A stretch of 9,834 nucleotides of DNA from a bacterium (GTDB lineage: Bacteria > Armatimonadota > Fimbriimonadia > Fimbriimonadales > GBS-DC). Of this stretch, positions 1 to 5,108 are shown piece after piece. The DNA lies in contig JARJMV020000267.1 of NCBI GenBank assembly GCA_029335935.2, positions 1-9,834 on the forward strand. Direction: 5' to 3'. The stretch's first letter is position 1; every line of letters starts with the position of its first letter. Under the pieces are notes generated by a model. That model did no database searches, was not told the DNA's origin, and saw nothing but the letters and a program-made list of their open reading frames with translations. The position numbers and the translations under genes are program-made.

Positions 1-142
1 ATTGCAAATAGCTCATCACCATGTGGCTGGCTTTGTAGGGGTCGGTGGACGCGCCGACAATCGCAATCGTGCGCGAGTCGCGCAGGATGCGCCGTATCGT
101 GTCGGGGCGCTGATACCGCGCTTGCAGCTCGGGCGGCAACAC
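1..142 (-). CDS. CoA-binding domain protein (YccU/YneT-like), N-terminal part
   Basis: Read on the minus strand, this gives 47 residues from a GTG start and then runs off the window edge, so the C-terminus is missing. The visible part contains IRRILRDSRTIAIVGAS, then TDPYKASHMVMSYL. This matches the opening of the small CoA-binding (Rossmann-like, CoA_binding_2) family: a helix, a first beta strand ending in the glycine nucleotide-binding turn (IVGAS), then the family's typical DPxxxSHxVxxYL stretch. Proteins of this family are usually about 130-150 residues, cytosolic, and of poorly known function. The start is uncertain. GTG at 142 gives the usual family N-terminus of about 25 residues before IAIVG but has no Shine-Dalgarno. 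An in-frame GTG at 178 would give 12 more residues and lies 7 nt after a TATAAT box, fitting leaderless translation. Confidence 0.75.
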   Translation of the reverse strand, partial: MLPPELQARYQRPDTIRRILRDSRTIAIVGASTDPYKASHMVMSYLQ

Positions 143-185
143 TGTGTTCAACCGAATCGCACAAGCTAAGGTCTCCACGCAGGCG

Positions 186-214
186 ATTATACCTATTTGT
201 GTCGATGATGTCCG
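186..214 (-). promoter_or_regulatory. Sigma70-type promoter for the CoA-binding gene
   Basis: On the minus strand there is a perfect -10 box TATAAT (191-186). A CGGACA box (214-209, four of six matches to TTGACA) lies 17 bp upstream of it. Transcription would start near 179, at or next to the GTG at 178. Translation would then be leaderless from that GTG, or use a leader of about 37 nt if the GTG at 142 is the start. Seen by eye; no transcript data. Confidence 0.5.
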
Positions 215-248
215 CTTTTGGAAAGTTTTTGAGTCTATCAATTGCGGT

Positions 249-1220
249 ATGAAAGGAAGCAGACTCTTCTTTGGACTGATAGGCGCGGCGGGCGCGTTCA
301 GCCTTGTCCATGCGCAACTGTATGATTTTAATGTTGTCGCGCCGCCCAGCGGGATTAGCGGGAACCTCGCCATAAATGCCCGTACTCAGGGCACGATTGT
401 CGGCAACTACGACCAGAACACCAACCCCAACGGTACGCGCACCAAGCCAGGTCTGTTCGGTTCATTCGGACCGACGGAGAATGTGCCCGTGAACATTAGT
501 CTCGGCGCGGCGATAGGCGGCGCCATTAATCGTCAGGCAGGTGGAACCTTCCGCGCCACTGTCAACGGGAGCAACAACACCATCACTTTCGAGAACCTGT
601 CGCTGAACTTTCTGGCGAACGGACCTGCGGTATTGCCCGTCACGCTGACGATTGCTGGGGAATCGTTCCGCACGCGCAACCCCGACTCCGTTTATGTTCT
701 TCCCGGTCAAGGCATCAGCTTCCCGATAGGCTCGGTGAATCTGAGCCAGTTCACAGCGGTTCAGACGGGTGTGGGCGCGGGCGTGCTGACGCCCACAGGG
801 CCCAGTCAATATAACTTCACGGCAGGAGTATCGGTCGATCTGACCCTCGCTGCGGATCTGCTGGGCAATCCGCTGGGGCAGACGATCCCGTTCGTGCTGC
901 CGTTGCAAGGGCAAGTCGTGGTTAACGGCACTAATGCCCTAATCACCTCGCTTCAGCAGATTAACTTCTCCCAGTCTTTCAACCCGAACTTGGACTTGCC
1001 GCCGTTCGAGTTCGGACTGCCCACCATTCTGCCGCCGGGCAACACCGCGAACCTAATTTTTGACCTCACGCTGGAAGAGATTGGGTTTGATGTTGACCTC
1101 GATATCAACTTGCGTGCGGAGGGTACGCTGGTTCCTGAGCCTGCGAGTTTGATGGCGCTGGGGCTGGGTTTGGCGGCGTTGGCGCGTGGATGTATGCGCC
1201 GACACGCTGCCCCACTGTAG
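249..1220 (+). CDS. PEP-CTERM sorting domain-containing exported protein
   Basis: This is a 323-residue protein. It starts with a signal peptide: a basic start (MKGSR), a hydrophobic core (LFFGLIGAAGAFSLV) and a probable cleavage site after VHA, before QLYDF. The mature part is rich in Gly, Asn, Thr and Val, looks like beta-sandwich secreted material, and shows no recognisable catalytic motif. The C-terminus (about residues 295-323) is a PEP-CTERM signal: VPEP, a hydrophobic stretch (ASLMALGLGLAALA), then a basic end (RGCMRR). In this system an exosortase (EpsH/XrtA type) is thought to process the tail as the protein reaches the surface. No exosortase lies in the window. ATG at 249 was preferred to an in-frame GTG at 144 because only ATG puts the signal peptide at the N-terminus. 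No good Shine-Dalgarno or promoter is visible. The TAG stop lies inside a hairpin repeat. The function of the mature part is unknown. Confidence 0.85.
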   Translation: MKGSRLFFGLIGAAGAFSLVHAQLYDFNVVAPPSGISGNLAINARTQGTIVGNYDQNTNPNGTRTKPGLFGSFGPTENVPVNISLGAAIGGAINRQAGGTFRATVNGSNNTITFENLSLNFLANGPAVLPVTLTIAGESFRTRNPDSVYVLPGQGISFPIGSVNLSQFTAVQTGVGAGVLTPTGPSQYNFTAGVSVDLTLAADLLGNPLGQTIPFVLPLQGQVVVNGTNALITSLQQINFSQSFNPNLDLPPFEFGLPTILPPGNTANLIFDLTLEEIGFDVDLDINLRAEGTLVPEPASLMALGLGLAALARGCMRRHAAPL

Positions 1221-1275
1221 CGTCGGCGCGGACGCCGACGCCACAGTAGCTTGGACATTCTTGTCCAAGCGCTAC
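1214..1275. repeat. Two-hairpin palindromic intergenic repeat, copy 1
   Basis: Two hairpins stand side by side. The first pairs GCGTCGGCG (1220-1228) with CGCCGACGC (1233-1241) around a 4-nt loop, and extends through ACTGT/ACAGT (1214-1218 and 1243-1247) after one A-C mismatch. The second pairs GCTTGGACA (1249-1257) with TGTCCAAGC (1262-1270) around a TTCT loop, and is flanked by GTAGC (1246-1250) and GCTAC (1271-1275). The same modules recur at 9743-9834. The first hairpin overlaps the stop codon of the PEP-CTERM gene and may act as a 3'-end or attenuating structure, but no T-run follows it. Its function is unknown. Confidence 0.8.
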
Positions 1276-1492
1276 TCTTCGGCAGGCGAACCACTTTGTA
1301 GGGCTGAGTAGTGTACTGCCTGCCACGGCGCAACAGGACAAGCCGCCGCTGATGTCAATTGCGACAGCGTTGTCGATGACGCTGATCTGCTGGAGGTCTT
1401 GTTCGAATTCTGTACAGGTTGCTGAACACACACTATGAAGAAACTTCCATCGTCTTCCGATAATCTCACAGGTAGTTGACCGATTATGCTTT
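1276..1492. other. Gene-free stretch upstream of the MerR-type gene
   Basis: No convincing gene was found on either strand. The open frames here are low in family-like features and run through the hairpin repeat. Weak structure is present: GGCAGGC (1281-1287) can pair with GCCTGCC (1318-1324), CTACTC (1272-1277) with GAGTAG (1305-1310), and CGACA (1362-1366) with TGTCG (1371-1375). A 14-codon frame from ATG at 1435 has no Shine-Dalgarno. The stretch may be the decayed remains of repeats plus the promoter region of the downstream operon. Confidence 0.4.
1459..1487 (+). promoter_or_regulatory. Possible promoter and operator of the MerR-glycosyltransferase operon
   Basis: GATAAT at 1459-1464 matches five of six bases of a -10 box. 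The best -35 candidate, ATGAAG (1435-1440, 18-bp spacer), is weak. ATAATC (1460-1465) and GATTAT (1482-1487) form an inverted repeat with arm centres 22 bp apart. The repeat overlaps the -10 box, so it could be a binding site for the dimeric regulator encoded just downstream. This is speculative: short AT-rich repeats can occur by chance. Confidence 0.25.
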
Positions 1493-1497
1493 GGAGG
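1493..1497 (+). promoter_or_regulatory. Shine-Dalgarno of the MerR-type gene
   Basis: GGAGG lies 7 nt before ATG at 1505. This decides the start, because the in-frame TTG at 1499 is only 1 nt downstream of GGAGG and cannot use it. Confidence 0.7.
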
Positions 1498-1504
1498 TTT
1501 GGAG

Positions 1505-1858
1505 ATGCAGAAGCGAAAACACACTGGCAAAACGCCGATTCAGGACCGTCCCGTACCGATTAGCACCGCCAGCTTCTTAGTGGGTGTGGAGACACACACG
1601 ATTCGCTACTGGGAACGCGAGTTCGCGGAGTTTCTGAACCCCGTGCGCACGCAGGGCGGGCAGCGACGCTATCGGCGCGAAGATATCGAAGTGCTACTGG
1701 AGATTAAACGCTTGCTCAAAGAAGAGCTCTACACAATCGCAGGAGCAAAACGCACGCTCAGCCAGAAGTTCCAAGCCGCGGCGCTCACGCCGCCTACGAA
1801 AGGCGCCAACGGCGTGCATGAGCAGCCCACGCGCAAACAGCGCACGGCTCGCAAATAA
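1505..1858 (+). CDS. Minimal MerR-type transcriptional regulator
   Basis: A protein of 117 residues with a winged helix-turn-helix of the MerR superfamily. Residues 18-40 (PISTASFLVGVETHTIRYWE and following) form the helix-turn-helix with the characteristic IRYWE. Residues 44-61 (LNPVRTQGGQRRYRREDIE) form the wing with the diagnostic GGQRRY. A helix follows (EVLLEIKRLLKEELYTIAGAKRTL). Unlike classical MerR proteins there is no long dimerisation coiled coil and no cysteine-based metal or drug pocket. The tail (about 90-117) is Lys/Arg/Thr-rich and probably disordered. No inducer can be predicted. The next gene starts 28 bp downstream on the same strand, so the two are probably cotranscribed. 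It may autoregulate through the inverted repeat upstream. The family call is firm; the target genes are unknown. Confidence 0.85.
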   Translation: MQKRKHTGKTPIQDRPVPISTASFLVGVETHTIRYWEREFAEFLNPVRTQGGQRRYRREDIEVLLEIKRLLKEELYTIAGAKRTLSQKFQAAALTPPTKGANGVHEQPTRKQRTARK

Positions 1859-1872
1859 CAGCGCACCCTTAG

Positions 1873-1881
1873 AAAGGGGGG
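1873..1881 (+). promoter_or_regulatory. Strong Shine-Dalgarno of the TPR-glycosyltransferase gene
   Basis: AAAGGGGGG ends 5 nt before ATG at 1887. It selects this ATG over the in-frame ATG at 1818, which lies within the MerR-type gene and has no comparable site. Confidence 0.75.
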
Positions 1882-1886
1882 AACGG

Positions 1887-4181
1887 ATGAGAACCACCGT
1901 CGTCAAGCAGGCAGTCCCCATCTTCGCGGAGGGCTACGACGCGGCGCTGCAATCGGCGTTTGAACTGCTTCAGCAGGAACGCCCCGATGAGGCGTATCAC
2001 GTCTTTATGCAGCTCCTCGCGCAGCGTCCGAATGACGAGAACGCCTACGAGGGCGCGATTGTCGCCCTGCTGCAACAGACGCGCTGGGACGAGGCGGAGC
2101 AGCTGACTCAGCAGGCGCGCGCCGCATGCCCCAACTCCGCCCTCATCGCCGCGCGACAGACCTGGAACTGGGTCTACCTCACACGCGAATCGGAGGCGTA
2201 TCCAATCGTTGTGCAACTGCTGGAGCGCGGCTATCGCCACCCCGACTGGCTACGCGAGGTCGTGCTACCCCTGCGCAATGTGCTGATTTGCCACGCCAGC
2301 GACCCGCGCCTTGTGTCCAGCAAAAAGCAGAAACGCCAGCACGACCGCGCGACGCTGCTCAAGGGTATCCAGACCCTCGAACACTGGCTGGAACGGTATC
2401 AGTTCCCCATCCCCGACGAGCCTGTGGGCGTGAAGATTACGCTCAGCATGATTGCCCGCAACGAGGCGCAGTATCTGGAGGAGTGCCTCAAGAGCGTGCA
2501 GGGCGTCGTGGACGAGATTGTGCTGGTGGACACAGGCTCGGATGACGACACGCCGCGCATCGCCGAGCGGTTCGGCGCGAAGGTGGTTCACGCCGAGTGG
2601 CAACACGACTTCGCCGCCGCGCGCAACATCGCCCTCCAGCACTCCACAGGCGACTGGATCCTCGTGCTGGACGCTGATGAACGCCTCACCCCCGAATCGA
2701 AGCAGGCGATCCTGAACGCCGCGCGCCACCCCCAGTTCGCTGGCTATTATCTGGAAATCCTGAACGAAATCCGCAACGGCGACTACTTCGTCCATCGTAT
2801 TGTGCGCATGTTCCGCAACCTGCCCCAAGCGCGCTGGGACGGCGCGATTCACGAACAGATAACGCCCAGCCTCGTCGAGCGCGGGGGGCGCATCGCCACC
2901 GTCGCCGCGCAGATACGCCACTTGGGCTATCGCGGCGAGATGATACAAGACCGCAATAAAATCCAACGCAACATCGAGCTCCTCCAACGCCAACTGGAGC
3001 GCGAACCCGACGATCTATTCCACAAGTTCAATCTCGCCAACACATACTTCACTGCGGGCGACTATGAAACAGCCGCGCACTGGGCAGAACAGGTATGCCC
3101 CTACCTGCGCGGCGACGAGGACTACGCAGGGCAAATCTGGGCGGACTGGATTGGCGCCCTGCTCAACCTCCAGCGCTACGAGGCGGCGCTGCAGGTGGGG
3201 GCAGACGCCATCGCGCGCGGCATCGATAACCCGATGATTCACTACACACTGGCGCAAGTATACTATCAGATAGGCTGCTATCAGAAATCGCTGGACGCGC
3301 TGGAGGCGGCGCGGGAGACGGCGATACGAATCGGGCTACTGGCATCCGACGGCGAGACTCTGCTTGCTGGCAGCGGTTATGTGGGCGACATCGGCGTGGT
3401 GGGCTACAAGTGGCGGTTCGCCTACGCCCGCGCCCTGCGCGCACTGGAACGCCTTGAACAAGCCAGTGCGCTCTACCAACGACTCCTGCAAGAACGCCCG
3501 AACGACCCGATTGTCCTATTGGACTACGGGCAACTGCTCATGGAGCAAGGTGCGCGCGACGCCGCTGAACAGGTGTTCCTGCAGCTTGCGAACCACGAAC
3601 AGTATCGCCTGCTGGCGTATCAGCTGCTGTCCAAGCTGTGGTGGGAAGCAGACGACTACCGACGCGCGCTGCCCTATGTGCGCGTCGTGGCTCAAGAAAG
3701 TCCCAGCGACGCCCTCTGGCAGGAGCGCTGGATCCACGCGGCGCAGGAAGCAGGCGACTGGCAGAGCTTAGCAGAGGCATATGCACACTACGAATCGCTC
3801 GGCTACCCGATTAGCGCCGAGATGTATATCAACTGGGGGCGCGCCCTGTGGCAGCTGAAAGATTACGAGAATGCCCTGCGCTGGTTCACCGCCGCGATTG
3901 AGCTTAACCCTCAGGACGCGAACGCCTTCCTGAATGCAGGAGACGCACTGTATCAACTCGGCGCATACAGCGAAGCCGCCGACGCCTACAGTGCAGGCAT
4001 CGAGCGCGACCCCTATAATGTGCAAGCGTGGTTCACACTGGGCAACTGCTACTTCCGCATGGGCGTGTATGACGCCGCCAAGATTGCCTACGAGCAGGCA
4101 CTCAGCATCGCCCCAAAACACGAGCAGGCGCAGCACAATCTGGAGATGACGCGCGAGCGCATCCGTATCACAGCGGCGTAG
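1887..4181 (+). CDS. TPR repeat protein with central family-2 glycosyltransferase domain
   Basis: This is a 764-residue protein without a signal peptide or membrane segment, so probably cytosolic. Residues 15-130 form TPR-like helical repeats. Residues 183-300 are a GT-A fold family-2 glycosyltransferase: ITLSMIARNEAQYLEECL, then IVLVDTGSDDDT for nucleotide-sugar binding, then the metal-binding DxD in LDADER (Asp262, Asp264). After it comes a segment typical of SunS-like enzymes (HRIVRMFRN, then W-DGAIHEQI, about 303-325). Residues 375-760 hold many TPRs, clearest at the end, where NPQDANAFLNAGDALYQLGA and two following units are canonical. The enzyme should transfer a sugar from an activated donor. 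The TPRs may hold a protein acceptor or partner, but donor and acceptor cannot be read from the sequence. It follows the MerR-type gene by 28 bp and ends directly against the convergent membrane protease gene. Confidence 0.85.
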   Translation: MRTTVVKQAVPIFAEGYDAALQSAFELLQQERPDEAYHVFMQLLAQRPNDENAYEGAIVALLQQTRWDEAEQLTQQARAACPNSALIAARQTWNWVYLTRESEAYPIVVQLLERGYRHPDWLREVVLPLRNVLICHASDPRLVSSKKQKRQHDRATLLKGIQTLEHWLERYQFPIPDEPVGVKITLSMIARNEAQYLEECLKSVQGVVDEIVLVDTGSDDDTPRIAERFGAKVVHAEWQHDFAAARNIALQHSTGDWILVLDADERLTPESKQAILNAARHPQFAGYYLEILNEIRNGDYFVHRIVRMFRNLPQARWDGAIHEQITPSLVERGGRIATVAAQIRHLGYRGEMIQDRNKIQRNIELLQRQLEREPDDLFHKFNLANTYFTAGDYETAAHWAEQVCPYLRGDEDYAGQIWADWIGALLNLQRYEAALQVGADAIARGIDNPMIHYTLAQVYYQIGCYQKSLDALEAARETAIRIGLLASDGETLLAGSGYVGDIGVVGYKWRFAYARALRALERLEQASALYQRLLQERPNDPIVLLDYGQLLMEQGARDAAEQVFLQLANHEQYRLLAYQLLSKLWWEADDYRRALPYVRVVAQESPSDALWQERWIHAAQEAGDWQSLAEAYAHYESLGYPISAEMYINWGRALWQLKDYENALRWFTAAIELNPQDANAFLNAGDALYQLGAYSEAADAYSAGIERDPYNVQAWFTLGNCYFRMGVYDAAKIAYEQALSIAPKHEQAQHNLEMTRERIRITAA

Positions 4182-4187
4182 CTACGC
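4176..4187. repeat. 12-bp perfect palindrome holding two convergent stop codons
   Basis: GCGTAGCTACGC is its own reverse complement. Its plus-strand TAG (4179-4181) ends the glycosyltransferase gene and its minus-strand TAG (4184-4182) ends the presenilin-like gene, leaving no intergenic base. It is too short and lacks a T-run, so it is not called a terminator. Confidence 0.6.
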
Positions 4188-5054
4188 GCCTCGCGTGAAC
4201 AGAAACGCAATCACGCCCAGCGCGAGCGCAATCACCACCACGCTGGCGATGCTCTCTTGACGGCTCAGCTGGAACGACCGCCAGTTCAAAGCGAGCGTGA
4301 CCGCCGCCATCGGCACAAGCGCAGGCAGGCGCGGCGCAAGCCCCAGCATCGGCAGCACCCACAGCGCCAGCCCCAAATAGACCCACAACGCTATGAACAG
4401 CCCGACCATCGTCGCGCGCACGCGCATCTTGAACCGTATCAGGCACGCGGCGTACAGCGCCAAGAAGATAAAGTCGCCCACGCCGATAATGGCAATCGGG
4501 GTGAGTTTCGCCGTTGCGTGGGGCGCGTTCGGGGCAGCCATCACCGCCACCGACGCACGCTCTGCCACTTCGGGGGCTTTCTCCATCACCTGCTTCACGA
4601 ACCCGCCGGGCGTCAGCACCGTCAGCATATCGACCATCGCGGCGAACGGAATGACAGGCGCGAGCAGGTTCTTCTCGCGAATGAGTTTGGCGAGCGTCGC
4701 GCCCAGCCCGACCGCCGCCGCCATCAGCAGGTAGCCGTGCATCGCGCGGTAGCCGCCAAGCGCGAACTCCGACGGGCGGTTCTGAGGCGTCCAACCCAGC
4801 ACTGTCGGCAGCGCGCTCCAGCCCAGCCACGCCGCGAGACCGCCAAGCAACATCGCGGGCGCCAGCCAGCTAAGCCGCTCCGACTCGCGCGCCCACGCGA
4901 ACACCAGCCCCAAAAGCGTCGCCATCAGCAGCAACGTGCTAAGCAATACGCCGCTAATAAGCAACCACCCCGACGGCAAGGTGATTAACGGCGTACCCAA
5001 CTGCAGCGCGAAATACGCTGCGCTCCAGCCCAGCCACGCTCGCGACGCGCCCAC
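4182..5054 (-). CDS. Presenilin-like (A22, GxGD-type) intramembrane aspartyl protease
   Basis: A 290-residue, very hydrophobic protein with about nine membrane segments (near 7-27, 30-54, 61-86, 104-122, 129-148, 185-206, 214-237, 243-257, 268-287). Three A22 signatures occur in the right order. The first is Asp142 in a membrane helix (AAMVDMLTVLTPGG), like the presenilin YDLVAVLCPKG stretch but with Val for the usual Tyr. The second is Gly191-Val-Gly193-Asp194 in IIGVGDFIFLAL, very close to presenilin LGLGDFIF. The third is Pro244-Ala245-Leu246 in RLPALVP. The two Asp would form the catalytic dyad cutting transmembrane substrates in the inner membrane. The loop between them is only about 35 residues, without the large presenilin loop. 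Prepilin peptidases (A24) also have GxGD but lack PAL and normally carry GxGDxK. The GTG start is the only plausible one, with no Shine-Dalgarno. Substrate is unknown and activity unproven. Confidence 0.8.
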   Translation of the reverse strand: MGASRAWLGWSAAYFALQLGTPLITLPSGWLLISGVLLSTLLLMATLLGLVFAWARESERLSWLAPAMLLGGLAAWLGWSALPTVLGWTPQNRPSEFALGGYRAMHGYLLMAAAVGLGATLAKLIREKNLLAPVIPFAAMVDMLTVLTPGGFVKQVMEKAPEVAERASVAVMAAPNAPHATAKLTPIAIIGVGDFIFLALYAACLIRFKMRVRATMVGLFIALWVYLGLALWVLPMLGLAPRLPALVPMAAVTLALNWRSFQLSRQESIASVVVIALALGVIAFLFTRGA

Positions 5055-5060
5055 GCCGTA

Positions 5061-5066
5061 AGTGTA
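5061..5066 (-). promoter_or_regulatory. Possible -10 box of the presenilin-like gene
   Basis: On the minus strand TACACT matches four of six bases of TATAAT and lies 6 nt before the GTG start at 5054, which would make the transcript leaderless. No recognisable -35 box is present at 16-18 bp, so support is weak. Confidence 0.25.
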
Positions 5067-5092
5067 CCCTGCTCCACGCGACGACGCGCAGG

Positions 5093-5098
5093 TATAAT
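5093..5098 (+). promoter_or_regulatory. -10 box of the PBP1A-PBP2 operon
   Basis: A perfect TATAAT lies 10 nt before the ATG at 5109. Transcription would start around 5105, leaving a leader of only a few bases. GAGG at 5100-5103, 5 nt before ATG, could be a Shine-Dalgarno only if transcription begins further upstream. No good -35 box is seen 16-18 bp upstream. Confidence 0.5.
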
Positions 5099-5108
5099 TG
5101 AGGCGTCG

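Noticed and set aside
144..248. N-terminal extension of the PEP-CTERM gene from GTG at 144
   Set aside because: It would bury the signal peptide 35 residues inside the protein, and it overlaps the divergent promoter region. ATG at 249 fits an exported protein.
1272..1324. Pseudoknot RNA formed by CTACTC/GAGTAG and GGCAGGC/GCCTGCC
   Set aside because: Both stems are 6-7 bp with long loops and no conserved element. They could arise by chance in repeat-derived DNA.
1435..1479. 14-codon leader peptide before the MerR-type gene
   Set aside because: It has no Shine-Dalgarno, and the candidate -10 box lies inside it, so it would not be on the transcript.
1105..1530. Minus-strand open frame across the hairpin repeat and the MerR upstream region
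   Set aside because: It runs antisense into the PEP-CTERM gene, has no recognisable domain, and its frame is kept open by the repeat sequence.
1818..1886. ATG at 1818 as start of the TPR-glycosyltransferase
   Set aside because: It lies inside the MerR-type gene and has no Shine-Dalgarno, whereas ATG at 1887 has AAAGGGGGG at ideal spacing.
4257..4988. Long plus-strand open frame opposite the presenilin-like gene (243 codons)
   Set aside because: The product is an Arg/Gln/His-rich string without hydrophobic core or family motif. It is the shadow of a GC-rich gene on the other strand.
4182..5054. Type IV prepilin peptidase (A24) instead of presenilin-like
   Set aside because: GxGD is shared, but the residues after it (FIF) are presenilin-like rather than xK. 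A PAL motif is present, and no Cys-containing N-terminal domain is seen.
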